A stretch of 64,000 bases of DNA, taken from positions 30,950-94,949 of the forward strand of contig CAIUPP010000153.1 in assembly GCA_903901045.1 (NCBI GenBank). Direction: 5' to 3'. The position numbers and the translations under genes are program-made. The notes beneath the pieces were generated by a model. That model saw nothing but the letters and a program-made list of their open reading frames with translations, was not told the origin of the DNA and searched no databases. Shown piece after piece: positions 26,300-36,400 of this stretch (position 1 is its first letter; each line of letters begins with the position of its first letter). The stretch is from an uncultured Planctomycetota bacterium (GTDB lineage: Bacteria > Planctomycetota > Brocadiia > CAIUPP01).

Positions 26300-27253
26300 A
26301 TGAGCAGATTGACGGCCAAGAGACTTCATGGAATATGGGCCGGCGTTACGATGGCATGGGGTGCCGATTTTCGCTTTGACGAGAAATCTTACGTGAAGAA
26401 TATTGAGAGGATGCTCGCGGCGAAGGTTCATGGTATTTACACGACCGGCAGCACAGGCGAATTCTATGCCATGGAGATCGACGAATTCAAACGGATGGTG
26501 GACATCCAGGCGGAGCTTTGCGGCAGGGCGGGCATGCCTTTGCAGATCGGTTGCTGCACTGACGCGACCGCCAAGACATTGAAGCTCGTCGAGTACGCCG
26601 CAGGCAAGAGGCAGGTTGGCGCTGTCCAAGTGGCCATTCCGTATTGGATGGAGTTGACTGACCGGGAATTGCTGAAGTTCTTCAAAGACATCTATTCGGC
26701 CTGCTCTGGGATTCCCATGGTTCACTACAACATTCCGCGGGCCAAACGCTTTCTGAACGGAAACGACTATCTAAAGTTGCTGGAAGTCGCGCCTAGCCTG
26801 ATTGGGGTCAAGTACTGTTATGCTGGGAGCAATTTCGGGGCATTGCAGGAGGCAACTCGCCTGACACCCAGCCTCTCCTACTTCGTCGGGGAGAACGTTC
26901 TGGCCTCAGCGATGCTGATCGGGGCGCGCGGCAGCTATAGCTCCATGATCGCCACGAACCCGCGCTATATGCTGAAGCTGTATGCCGCGGCGAAGACCGG
27001 CCGGTGGGAGCAGGCGATCAAGATGCAACGGCGCCTTTCGCAATTCTTTGCTGAACTGGATGGCTTTATTGAGTCGCGTGGTGAGGGGGGGATTGATCCG
27101 GTTGCTGACAAAGGTCTTGCCGTCGCCTGCGGTTGTTTTGTGGGATCGCAGCGTTGCCGTCCGCCGTACATCGGCTGGAGTGACAAGACGGTCCTGGCTA
27201 CCCGCAAGTGGCTCAAAGAAAAGTATCCCGAATTTCTCTATTCCGGGGTATGA
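26300..27253 (+). CDS. DapA-family (dihydrodipicolinate synthase/N-acetylneuraminate lyase-like) lyase
   Basis: The protein has the class I aldolase layout: GSTGEFYAM near residue 50, Y143 in VHYNIP and the Schiff-base lysine K171 in LIGVKYCY. The family forms or cleaves 2-oxo acids using pyruvate. The genuine DapA route would sit with lysine genes; here the neighbours are glycan enzymes, so cleavage of a 2-keto-3-deoxy sugar acid or sialic-acid-like compound to pyruvate and an aldehyde is more likely. Length 317 aa is normal. Start ATG 26300 follows GAAAGG and lies 3 bp after the amidohydrolase stop. Confidence 0.9.
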   Translation: MSRLTAKRLHGIWAGVTMAWGADFRFDEKSYVKNIERMLAAKVHGIYTTGSTGEFYAMEIDEFKRMVDIQAELCGRAGMPLQIGCCTDATAKTLKLVEYAAGKRQVGAVQVAIPYWMELTDRELLKFFKDIYSACSGIPMVHYNIPRAKRFLNGNDYLKLLEVAPSLIGVKYCYAGSNFGALQEATRLTPSLSYFVGENVLASAMLIGARGSYSSMIATNPRYMLKLYAAAKTGRWEQAIKMQRRLSQFFAELDGFIESRGEGGIDPVADKGLAVACGCFVGSQRCRPPYIGWSDKTVLATRKWLKEKYPEFLYSGV

Positions 27254-27301
27254 TGTGAAGGAACTGTGACCTATTGGGTACTTTCAAAGGAGGCTGAGGA
27301 G

Positions 27302-27991
27302 ATGATCAGGCAAAGTCTGGTTGGAGCCGTTATCGCGGTCGCTCTCGCCGCAGGCGTCGTTCAGGCTGCGGACACCGGCTATACGGCTGCATGGTCCAGC
27401 GCGCCCAGCGTCGAAGGATTCACCAATCCATCGGGTGAAATCACGAACCCGGGCACTGGAGGCAACCCGGGCGGGTTCCTGCGAGCTACTCGCACTGGCA
27501 GCGTGAACGTTAATGTATGTCCTATCCCCTTCTTGCGCGAAGACTTGGGGAAGACCTTCGGCACTGGAGCTGGCACGATCAGCTTCGATGTGAAGGCTCT
27601 CGACAGTTATGAGATTCCGGAAATCCATCTTGCCCTGACAGATGGCTCCTCTTCGTTCACTTACATCATTACCACGCAGAACGTGGTAGGACATCCGCAG
27701 ACCGCCGTCGATGGCTGGGTGCACTACTCGATTCCGTGGCAGGCGACCTGGGACAACGCCGAAGCCATAGCCAGGAAGTGGAGGATTGATGCGCCGACCG
27801 GGGAGTGGGCGAAGGTAATCAAGACTCCAAAGTATTCTGTTCTGAGTGTCATCGGTTCCGGAAAGGGACCAACTAATCAGACCGTCGGGATTGACAACTT
27901 CCGTATCGATGCTGGAGCAGCGGTTGATCCGGCCAAACTGGCGCCTGCTGCGGCGGACGCCGCCACTCCGCCCGGTGCAAAGGCACAATAG
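27302..27991 (+). CDS. Exported single-domain protein homologous to the N-domain of DEF proteins 3 and 4
   Basis: ATG 27302 follows AAAGGAGG and starts a Sec signal (MIRQSLVGAVIAVALAAGVVQA). The mature part (about 23-210) is very similar to residues 23-205 of the 33495 protein: FTNPSG, NPGTGGNPGGFLR, ISFDVKALDSY and TYIITTQNVVGHPQTA are shared. The DNA is also similar, so one copy arose from the other fairly recently. It ends with a low-complexity Ala/Pro tail. The domain resembles a laminin-G/CBM-like beta-sandwich that may bind carbohydrate. It is the last exported protein of the operon before the GntR gene. Confidence 0.8.
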   Translation: MIRQSLVGAVIAVALAAGVVQAADTGYTAAWSSAPSVEGFTNPSGEITNPGTGGNPGGFLRATRTGSVNVNVCPIPFLREDLGKTFGTGAGTISFDVKALDSYEIPEIHLALTDGSSSFTYIITTQNVVGHPQTAVDGWVHYSIPWQATWDNAEAIARKWRIDAPTGEWAKVIKTPKYSVLSVIGSGKGPTNQTVGIDNFRIDAGAAVDPAKLAPAAADAATPPGAKAQ

Positions 27992-28137
27992 CAGGGGATT
28001 GCGGCCGGAATTGCACGGCGCGTGCTATGCCGATGCGCTGGCCGCGAATGTCCGGACTGCATTCTGTGCTGCGCCGATATGTGTTATAGTACGCACGTCC
28101 TGGAAGTCAGTGATTACTGCCGGAGGTTGACAGAACT

Positions 28138-28809
28138 ATGCCCCACGAATTCCGTCCCATGCAAGTTGAGCGCGCCGTGGCCGAAATCCGCGGCCGGATT
28201 CGAGCCAGGGAGTACGCCTCCGGCATGCACCTGGTGCTGCGCGCGCTCGCCGAGTCGCTGGACATGAGCATCATTCCCGTTCGTGACGCTCTTGCGGAAT
28301 TGGAGCAGGAGGGGCTGGTTGAGGGGGAGGCAGGGCGGGGGTGGCGCGTAGCCGCATACAACCCCGAGAGTCTGCGGAGTCTGGCCGAACTGCGAGAGGC
28401 GCTGGAGTGTCAGGTGGCTCGCTTGTGTGCTGCTCGGGCAACGGAGGAGGAACTTGAGGAGCTCGGGTTGATGGCCCGGCAAGCGGATCGTGCGGACCAG
28501 TCGAAGGATATAGCCACGATTGCCGAGTTGGAAATGAGATTTCATTTGAGGCTCGCGGCCATTGCTCGGAGTGACAAGCTACGCAGAGCGATCGAGCGCG
28601 CGCATGTGCTGCAGTTGGCTTTTGACCCCATTGAGCACGATCCGATCAGGGACGAAACGCATGTGCGGTTGGTGCGTGCGATTTCGCGGCGGGATGCGGA
28701 CGCTGCTGAGCGGGAAATGCGGAAGCACTGCGCAGGTACGGCGGAGGCATTGGGAGTCGAGCCGGAGAAGAAGAAAAGGTGTGTAAAATCGGGCGCTGGG
28801 ACGAAATGA
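28138..28809 (+). CDS. GntR-family transcriptional regulator, FCD type
   Basis: Residues 8-72 form a GntR winged helix (AEIRGRIRAREYASGMHLVLRALAESL ... VRDALAELEQEGLVE); residues 80-210 fit the FCD effector domain with likely metal-ligand histidines in EMRFHLRL, DETHVRLV and MRKHCAG. FCD regulators usually respond to sugar acids or carboxylates, which fits the aldolase and dehydrogenase genes of the cluster. The start follows GGAGG. It is the only regulator visible in the cluster and so the first candidate for binding the shared GTTATAA motif; a half-like site (GATATGTGTTATAG) lies 55 bp upstream. Confidence 0.9.
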   Translation: MPHEFRPMQVERAVAEIRGRIRAREYASGMHLVLRALAESLDMSIIPVRDALAELEQEGLVEGEAGRGWRVAAYNPESLRSLAELREALECQVARLCAARATEEELEELGLMARQADRADQSKDIATIAELEMRFHLRLAAIARSDKLRRAIERAHVLQLAFDPIEHDPIRDETHVRLVRAISRRDADAAEREMRKHCAGTAEALGVEPEKKKRCVKSGAGTK

Positions 28810-29142
28810 GTTCGAATGGCAAAGGCGTTATTTTTCAAGGAAATGCTTGACAAGTCTACGCCGGGGTGGCAGAATATCGTCAAGTATTGAACGCGCTGGG
28901 GAGGACAGGGTAGTCCCAGCGGTGGTTTATGGGGATTGGATGTTATAACGCTTATACGTAACGGTTTTGCAGCATTCCTCGGGTGCAGTATGAGTGGAAG
29001 GAACGCTTGGGAAGGGAGGTGACCTCGGGTACGAGTGATTCGGGGCGAGGCGGACGTTTTTCGCACGTGGTAGTCAGGAATGAGTTTCGAACGTGCTGCA
29101 TAGGATCTTCTCGGCAAGGTGGGGCTATTGGAGGATACTTCA
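28810..29142. other. Intergenic region with regulon motif
   Basis: No gene seen. It carries regulon motif site 3 and, at about 29130, the GGAGGA ribosome-binding site of the prepilin gene. Confidence 0.6.
28942..28957 (+). promoter_or_regulatory. Regulon motif site 3
   Basis: GTTATAACGCTTATAC, the best match to the shared motif. It is 186 bp upstream of the prepilin gene, which heads the 29.1-41.3 kb gene run. Confidence 0.65.
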
Positions 29143-30513
29143 ATGAACATGCGGCGCTGGCTATCGGCGTTTACGCTGATTGAGTTGCTCGTCGTGATAG
29201 CTATCATAGCCATTTTGGCCGGAATGCTTTTGCCTGCGTTGGCTGCGGCTCGCGAGAAGGCGCGGCGGACGGCTTGCATCAACAACATGACCCAGTTCTC
29301 GAAGGCGCTGGAAAGCTACTGCAGCGACTATAGCCAATACTTCCCGTCCGGCCCGGACTGGGGCGCCAACGGCGGATACCGTGCGGGCAAGGTCGGGAGT
29401 ACCATAGACTACGCTGTGAGCGCTTTTATGTCCGCCAATCAGGGCATCGTCAAGAAGACTGTGGCTGGGACTTCGTACACGGTTTGGCAGCCTACGATGG
29501 ATACAACGCCGGGTTCCGGCAATCAATTGGGGCTGGCGGCGATCAGCCCGAAGTTCTTCTACCAGACCATCTACACCGGCGTAGTCGGCCTTACCGACAC
29601 TGTCGGGAACGGCACGCGCCCGACTACAGTTGGTCCTATGCAAACAGCCCCGATCGGCCTCGGCTTTCTTCTCGATGGCGGCTACATGGGAGACGCCAAG
29701 GCATATTACTGCCCCACGATTGGCGATACCGAAACGCCCAAGCTGTTTCTGGGGGGAAATGCTGCCAGGCAAGGCGACCCGATTCGCACGCCCAAGGGGA
29801 TCAAGTCACTTGGCGGTTTCGATGCGAAGAGCCTGACTTGCGGGGACTACACTTGGCATATTGCGACATGGCAAGGTTACAACTTGATAGAGGGCGAGAC
29901 GGTCTTCAGCCAGTACAACTACCGCAATGTTCCCAGCTTTGCCCAGGGCAACTACTCGGATATGTGGAGCGATGCGGCCAACTACGCTTTGCGGAGGACT
30001 GCGACCGGCGCTGCGCTGCCCAGTGACGGCACGCTCTCGGCGACGGCTGAGCCGGTTCAGATGGGCTACACTGTTCCGAGCGTCAAGGTCTACTTGGGCG
30101 CCCCGATGTTCAAGACACAGAAGATCCTCGGGAATCGCGCGATCGTCACCGATACGTGGTCCAGAACGTCAACGTTGGATGAGAGAAATAACAGCGCCAA
30201 GGTCGCCGGAAACGGTTACTACGGGCACCGCGACGGTTACAATGTCCTGTACGGCGACTGGAGCGTCAAGTGGTACGGCGACCCGCAGCAGAAGATCATC
30301 TGGTGGCCGGACGCTGGGACGGCTTACAACACTTATCAGGGCGCTATCGTGTTCGGTTCGCTGGCCGTGGCGCAAGTGGACTGCTGGGGGTCCACGTTGG
30401 GGGCTGGCAATTACCCAGTCGGCGGGTACGCCTCCAGCAATGGAAACACGCAGATCTGGCATCAATTTGACGTGGCGGGCGGCATTGACGTGACGGCGCC
30501 AGCCCATCAGTAA
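29143..30513 (+). CDS. Type II/IV prepilin-like protein with H-x9-D C-terminal motif
   Basis: The N-terminus [19 protein letters not shown] is a prepilin signal: a short basic leader, cleavage before F10 and Glu at +5, then a hydrophobic helix. The residue before the cleavage site is Ala rather than the usual Gly, which some peptidases accept. The body is a large beta-rich domain, and [14 protein letters not shown] near the end is the H-x9-D(G) signature of the expanded prepilin-like families of Planctomycetota and Lentisphaerota. 456 aa. These proteins are thought to form surface pseudopili or act in secretion of hydrolases. The ribosome-binding site is GGAGGA. A terminator follows directly. 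Confidence 0.9.
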   Translation: MNMRRWLSAFTLIELLVVIAIIAILAGMLLPALAAAREKARRTACINNMTQFSKALESYCSDYSQYFPSGPDWGANGGYRAGKVGSTIDYAVSAFMSANQGIVKKTVAGTSYTVWQPTMDTTPGSGNQLGLAAISPKFFYQTIYTGVVGLTDTVGNGTRPTTVGPMQTAPIGLGFLLDGGYMGDAKAYYCPTIGDTETPKLFLGGNAARQGDPIRTPKGIKSLGGFDAKSLTCGDYTWHIATWQGYNLIEGETVFSQYNYRNVPSFAQGNYSDMWSDAANYALRRTATGAALPSDGTLSATAEPVQMGYTVPSVKVYLGAPMFKTQKILGNRAIVTDTWSRTSTLDERNNSAKVAGNGYYGHRDGYNVLYGDWSVKWYGDPQQKIIWWPDAGTAYNTYQGAIVFGSLAVAQVDCWGSTLGAGNYPVGGYASSNGNTQIWHQFDVAGGIDVTAPAHQ

Positions 30514-30544
30514 GATGGTTGCAGAGACTTTGTAGCGCAAACAC

Positions 30545-30581
30545 AAGCCCTGGGCGACGGCCCATGCGTTGCCCAGGGCTT
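30545..30581 (+). terminator. Rho-independent terminator after prepilin gene
   Basis: AAGCCCTGGGC and GCCCAGGGCTT form an 11-bp perfect stem around a 15-nt loop, followed by TTCCTCC. It ends the prepilin transcript 30 bp after the stop, so the gene is probably made in excess over those downstream. Confidence 0.85.
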
Positions 30582-30603
30582 TCCTCCCTGTATGGCCCCC
30601 GGA

Positions 30604-30834
30604 ATGAAATCAAACGTAGCCAATCCGTCAGTCCATGTGCAGCACCCGCTCCGGCTGGACGGCTGCTATCAATTGCTGGACTGTCCCGCCGGCGAAACCA
30701 GGACGCTCTTCCTGGACCTGGCGGACGCCTCCACGCGAATGGCTCTCGACAATGTCGGGCTTGTGATGATCCACTCCCCGAACGCGCGGGGAGGGCGGAC
30801 ATTCCTGGCGGGTCCCGTTGTCCTCATCAGATAG
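30604..30834 (+). CDS. Possible small protein or relic of a beta-sandwich domain
   Basis: This 76-residue frame starts MKSNVANPSVHVQHPL and ends DNVGLVMIHSPNARGG plus a short tail, resembling the end of a carbohydrate-binding beta-sandwich. There is no clear ribosome-binding site. It lies between the terminator and the GH42-like gene. It may be a leftover of a duplicated domain. Coding status uncertain. Confidence 0.35.
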   Translation: MKSNVANPSVHVQHPLRLDGCYQLLDCPAGETRTLFLDLADASTRMALDNVGLVMIHSPNARGGRTFLAGPVVLIR

Positions 30835-30861
30835 GAACAGGTATTCCAAAGGAAGCATGCG

Positions 30862-33471
30862 GTGAATATGTCAGGCATGTTTGATCCTCACTGGCACAGC
30901 GCCATTGCGCGCCGCCCGGTCTTCCCAGTGGACTATTGGACCGGCACGCCTTCTATAACCAAGGAGGGGCGGCGGGACATCTCTTCCGATGTTCAACACA
31001 TCCTGTCCTACGCCGACCCGATTTTCTTCCGATCCCTGTACGCCACAACCTCCACGGCGTTGCTGAACAAGCGACCGGGGTGGTTCTCTATCCCGAACGT
31101 ACTGGGGGCATCGGACGCCCAGTTGGCTGCCTGGCAGGCGCAGATGCGGCGGCGGCTTGAACCGGTCCTAGCACCGTACCGCAAGGAGGGGGTCCAACTT
31201 CATATTCCGCTGCAACTCATGATGAACTCGGGCGGGATGGACTACACCCCTGCGTGGTACCATGCAGCAGTACCCGACTGGGAGGAATGCGATTATTCCG
31301 GAACGCCGCTGAGTCAGTTGCCCAAGGGGGGCAGGATGGAGAACCTGGCTTGCACGATGCCTTGCCTGTTCCATCCGATGCTCTACAAGGCGCTGGATCG
31401 AGTCTTCAAAGCGCTCTCCTTTCTGAAGGAAGAGCCTTGCTTCGTGGGGTTCCACATTGACAATGAATTGAACCTGGGTGACCACCGCGATCTGGCCCGC
31501 GTCGGCGGGAACAAGCACACGCAAACCGCGTTTCGCGAGTTTCTCAAGGGCGTTTACCCCACAGTCCAGCGCCTCAACCGGGCGGCGGGGACGGCGTATC
31601 GCTCCTTCGGCGAAGTGGAGATTTGTGACGACAATTGGCTGGTTCAGGTCATGGCGGCGAGGTTCCGCTCGACATGGATCGAAGGGGTGTATTTGAGCCG
31701 TTGCGCCGCGCTCATCAAGAAGCACCTTCCCCATGCCGTGACCATCTCCCGCTGCCAGACTGCGCATGCGCTCAACGAGTATGGCGACGGGAGAGAAGTC
31801 TTTGACACGGACGTAACCCGGTTCAAAGAGAGCCAACTGGACGTTCTGGCGTGGAACCATCTCTGGCAACCAGGCGCGCTGATGGATTCCCGCGAGTTCA
31901 ACGCGCCCATACCCGCCGGTTTTGGCGCATTCAATCTGACCGGAAGCCTGCTGCGTGGCACGGGTAAGATGCTCGGCATCCCCGAGTTCCACGCGCAGCG
32001 GCATGTTCGGTATCAGTGGTGTCCGCCGCGGGCCGAGGAACTGCTGAACTACATTTACCGCGGGTTGCACTTCAATTTCCGGATGCTCATGCTTCATTCC
32101 TGGGACCGGGAGAACATCGCCGCCGCGTCGGGGGTGATCTATAGCGAACCGTTTGGGGCGGTCTATTCGAAGCATCCGGGCACGTTGCGGATGATCGCTC
32201 AGTTGCGCAGCGAATTGGACCGAAGCCGGCCGTTTGAGACTTTCGGAAAGCCGATCCTGCCGCCCATGGGGATATTGCTGACGCGCCAGGCGCGTAACTT
32301 CCCGGGCATGGGCGGTTGGATGTACGGAAACCTGCTATGCCAACTCAGCTTCGCTCTGGAACGTCCGGAGACTGGCGACTATGAAGTGGTCGAAGAGCAG
32401 ACGTGTGATCTCGCGGACGCCCTACGACAGTTCAAGGGGATGGTTGTTGCAGATGCCTGCCTGACAGCACACACGCGGAACTTGCTGTCGCGCTTCGTCG
32501 GGAAAGGGGGAAAGTTGCTGGTGATGGGCGCACCGGCGGCTGTGGGCCCGGACTACCTGCCCGCCCTCCTCAGCGGCGCGTACCCCATACATGCGCCTGA
32601 CGACACCTTGAGTAAATCAGCGGACCGCGGAATGTTGAGACCCATTCGGTGCAGGATTGGGCGGAAACACCCCGTGCTGGAGGGACTGCCCATTCTGACC
32701 GTCCGGGGGGCAGTGCCGGTCCGGCCGAAAGCCGGGTCCTCCATCCTGTCACGAGCCGTCGGCGGCCGGGCCATTGTCGCCGCTAACGCCAACGTCGTTT
32801 ACATCAGCGGGGCAGTCACGGATGCGAAACAATTGCGGAGACTCCTGACGAATTTCCGCCTCTGGTGCGGGGGCAAGGCGTCGGATTTGTTCATGAGCCG
32901 ATTTGAGAACGCAACCGTGGTTCAGAACTGGGATACCTCGAACCACCGTCCGGATGGCTCTGTCATCAACAAGACGCCATGGACCGGCCGTGTGCCATTG
33001 GCAGGAAGCGATTCAGGCGCTATACGGGAAATGCGCGAGGACCATATTTGGCTTGCGTATCACCGGGAGGGTGGACAGACCGTTCTGGAGTCCGTCAAAG
33101 TCGCGCCGCAAGGCGTCAGAGTCTTCCGCAAAGAAGGGGCGCGCGAACCGTGCCATCTGGAAGGTCTGCCCGACACGCTTGGGTTCAGCTTCTGGTGGGA
33201 CGGCCAAATGCATCCGATCATCGGACGATTCAGCGCCCGCCGTCCTACGAACGTGAACGCGCGGATTGTAGACGGGGCAGAGAAGGCCCGAATCAAGGGC
33301 TGGTTTGTTTGCGAGGTGGGCGGCAAGCGGATCGCCGAAGGGCGCGGTCGGCGCGTTCGATTCTCCGTGCGGCCCGGCAAGGAATATTACTTCACGGCTA
33401 TTAGTCGCGACTCAGCACACGATGCGTGGAAACCCAGTTGCGCTCTCTGTGCGGCGCACGCGTTCGAATGA
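30862..33471 (+). CDS. GH42-like beta-galactosidase family glycoside hydrolase
   Basis: A TIM barrel occupies residues 1-430: FVGFHIDNELN places N201-E202 as the general acid/base pair and GIPEFHAQ gives E375 as candidate nucleophile, the clan A layout of GH42. A trimerisation-like flavodoxin domain follows (about 470-660; LLSRFVGKGGKLLVMGAPAA), then a beta domain. No signal peptide, so likely cytosolic or periplasm-independent. Length 869 aa is at the long end of the family. The start is GTG 30862 (RBS AAAGGAAG); ATG 30868 is an alternative. Likely removes a terminal sugar from imported oligosaccharides. Confidence 0.8.
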   Translation: MNMSGMFDPHWHSAIARRPVFPVDYWTGTPSITKEGRRDISSDVQHILSYADPIFFRSLYATTSTALLNKRPGWFSIPNVLGASDAQLAAWQAQMRRRLEPVLAPYRKEGVQLHIPLQLMMNSGGMDYTPAWYHAAVPDWEECDYSGTPLSQLPKGGRMENLACTMPCLFHPMLYKALDRVFKALSFLKEEPCFVGFHIDNELNLGDHRDLARVGGNKHTQTAFREFLKGVYPTVQRLNRAAGTAYRSFGEVEICDDNWLVQVMAARFRSTWIEGVYLSRCAALIKKHLPHAVTISRCQTAHALNEYGDGREVFDTDVTRFKESQLDVLAWNHLWQPGALMDSREFNAPIPAGFGAFNLTGSLLRGTGKMLGIPEFHAQRHVRYQWCPPRAEELLNYIYRGLHFNFRMLMLHSWDRENIAAASGVIYSEPFGAVYSKHPGTLRMIAQLRSELDRSRPFETFGKPILPPMGILLTRQARNFPGMGGWMYGNLLCQLSFALERPETGDYEVVEEQTCDLADALRQFKGMVVADACLTAHTRNLLSRFVGKGGKLLVMGAPAAVGPDYLPALLSGAYPIHAPDDTLSKSADRGMLRPIRCRIGRKHPVLEGLPILTVRGAVPVRPKAGSSILSRAVGGRAIVAANANVVYISGAVTDAKQLRRLLTNFRLWCGGKASDLFMSRFENATVVQNWDTSNHRPDGSVINKTPWTGRVPLAGSDSGAIREMREDHIWLAYHREGGQTVLESVKVAPQGVRVFRKEGAREPCHLEGLPDTLGFSFWWDGQMHPIIGRFSARRPTNVNARIVDGAEKARIKGWFVCEVGGKRIAEGRGRRVRFSVRPGKEYYFTAISRDSAHDAWKPSCALCAAHAFE

Positions 33472-33494
33472 CTTCAATGACAGGAGAGACCGAG

Positions 33495-36400
33495 ATGTTC
33501 AGACTGACCTGCGCCGGCGTTGTTCTGCTGCTTTGCCTGATTCTCTCCGCGTCCGCATATTCCGCCGAACTCGGCGCCACCACCACCTGGTCCAGCCCTC
33601 CAAGTGTGGAGAATTTCACCAATCCATCCGGGGAGTTGAGCAACCCCGGAACGGGAGGAAATCCCGGTGGCTTCCTCCGGGGAACGCGCACGGGAAGCCC
33701 TAACGTCAACTTTCGGCCGGCGGGCTATCTGCGCGACAACTGGGGGAGGCTCTTCGGCACGATGCCTGGCGTCATCAGCTTCGACGTGAAAGCGCTGGAC
33801 AGTTACCAGATACCGGAGGTTCAGTTCGCTCTGACGGACGGCTCTTCCTCGTTCACATACATCATTACCACGCAGAATGTTGTGGGCCATCCGCAAACGG
33901 CCGCTGATGGCTGGAAGCATTACTCCATTCCATGGCAGGCGACTTGGGATAACGCTACGGCCAAGGCTCAAGGTTGGCGGGTGGACTCCCCGTTTGGCGA
34001 ATGGGCCAAGGCAATCCAGAATCCGGTCTATTCCGTCCTGAGCATCGTCGGATCGGGAACGGGGCCTACCGACCAGACCGTCGGGATCGACAATTTCCAC
34101 GTGGATGCCGGGCTCACTCTGGAACAGGCGCAACGGGCGCTTGTCACGGCCTCGGAGGTCCCCCGGCAGATTTCCCAGAAAGCTCCTGTCGTTGACTATA
34201 CCTTTGACGAGGGTAACGGTGACGTTCTGCATGACCGCAGTGGTAACGGAGCTGACGCGAAGATCAGCGGCGCTACTTGGGTCCGCAACGGCGGACGCTG
34301 GGCGCTGGAATTCGATGGCGCACAGAGCTCCGTCAACTGCGGCAGCCCCGCCGTCATGAGCCTTCGCGATGCGCTGACACTGGAGGCCTGGGTTTATGCC
34401 GAGCCGATCTACTCGGTGTGGCAGAGCGTTCCCATCCTGGGCAACGGACGCTATGGGTTTTTGCAGACCGTCCACGACGTTTTGGGGAGTGCCGGCGGAT
34501 CTGCGCGCGGTCTTATGCCATTCCGCACCTGGGTGTACTTGGCGGAGTCGTGGGATGGCAAGGAGTTAAGGTTCTACGTCGATGGCACGTTGGTATCGAG
34601 GGTCAAAGCCGAAGGGTCCGTTCAAGGTGGCGACTTTATTCTGGGGCCTCAACATGTGGCGGTGGCGTCGGAGAACGAGCCCGCCAGCTATACGCGCCGC
34701 TTCAAGGGCAAAATCGCCTCCATGCGGCTCTACAATCGGGCTCTCACTTACGAGGAGATACTCGCTGACCTGCGCACAACGAATATCACCAATAGCCCCA
34801 TGCCCATGCCGATTCTGCAACCGGGCCTTGGACGCGTCAAAGTGGAGGTGGACGCCGCTCGCCTTGGGAAGCCGCTGGGAGGTATCAGTGTGACGTTGGA
34901 ACTCCTGAAGGCCAATGCGGCTGGCGCGCAGTCGTTAAGCAGTGTCACTGTGAAGGAGTTCGATAAGGTGTGCCGAGCGGTGGTTGACCTCAGTGTGCCG
35001 GAATTGGCGAAGGGGGAGTATGTCGTCCGCGCCACAGCTAAAGAAGCGACGGGCAATATCGTGGGCGTTCCTGGCGAGGAAACTGTCTCGTGGCCGGGAT
35101 CTGCCAAATTCCCCTCCGGTTCGGCAGGGGGGCGCAGGCTAAACAACCTGGTCACGGAACTCCTGTCCGTGCCGGGTCCCGATAGCTCAGGTGTTGCCCG
35201 GAAGTTCGAAATTCCTCGCACGGGTTTCATCTTCATTTCAAACCACGGTTCCAAAGAGGTGAAGATTGCGTCGGAAGCGGGCGGGGGAACGATGAGCTTA
35301 ATACTCTCGAAAGATTACGACGACGCATTTGAGACGATGCGCTATCTGCCCAAGGGGAGCTACACAATTGCCACGGCCGACGCAAAGAACCTGGTCGTTC
35401 GCGCTGTGGCGATGACCATGTACGACTACGCTTACACTGAGGGAAGCGACAGCGTCCCATATGGGACTTACGCGGGGGAGTTCGAAGAGCGTTACGTCTT
35501 CCCGCACATGAACGTGTTCTTGGTGCACGACTTCAACGCCCGCAGGCCCTTCGCCGAGGAGTGGAAGGCGAAGGGGCGGCGGATGCTCTCTACGGTCACA
35601 ACGGCGGTGACGCCGAAGGGGGGACAGAGCAAGGTGGACGCCGCTTGTGACGTGTTGGCAGGGGACCTCGGCTTCACCATGCCCCTGTACAGCGGCATCA
35701 TGGTGGACGAGTTCGCAAATTCCGACCCCGGCCTCCCGGTTTGGAGCGACGCGTTGGAGCGCCTGCGCAAGGATCCACGTTTCAAGGAAAAGGTACTGCA
35801 TGCGTGGGACTACGCGCTTTATGACCTGGTTACTTGGAACGGAGGTGCGGACGGGCGCAAATTCTTCCAGACCCTGCGGGCTTGCGACAGCCCGGTACAG
35901 TGGGAATGCTACGTGGACTATGAACGGACGGAACTTCATGCGCTGCGGCACATGAACGACAAGATCGTCGGAGAGTTGCGGGCGGCCGAGCAGGCATTCG
36001 CCCCGATGGCGGACAACGTGATCGTCGTCCCGTACTCATTTGTCACAGGCGGCCCGCCGTGGATCACAATGACACTGCCGAACGTGGATTCGCGAACTTA
36101 CCTGGAGATGCAGGTGCGGCTGGTTGCCACGGACCCGGCGTATGCGGGCGTTCGCGGACTCGGCGTATACCGTTCCTGTTATTCGGATGAGGAAACGGTC
36201 CGCTGGACGGCCAGGCTCTTCCGTCACTACGCTATCGAAGGCCACACCGAGCCTCTCGGCAAGGACCCGTATCTGCTGACGCACCTTCAGAATCCCGAGT
36301 TCGAGGAGGAAGGCTCCGGATGGACCGTGAGACCGGCGGAGCAAGGCTCCATCCGCTTTGCAATCTACCCGCAGTTCGGCACACTGCAGGGACGATACCC

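Noticed and set aside
26300..27253. Lysine-pathway DapA
   Set aside because: The fold and active site fit, but no lysine genes are nearby and the operon context is carbohydrate degradation.
28075..28095. Sixth regulon motif before the GntR gene
   Set aside because: Only the TTATA half fits; the other half-site has too many mismatches to list as a site, so it is mentioned only as a candidate half-site.
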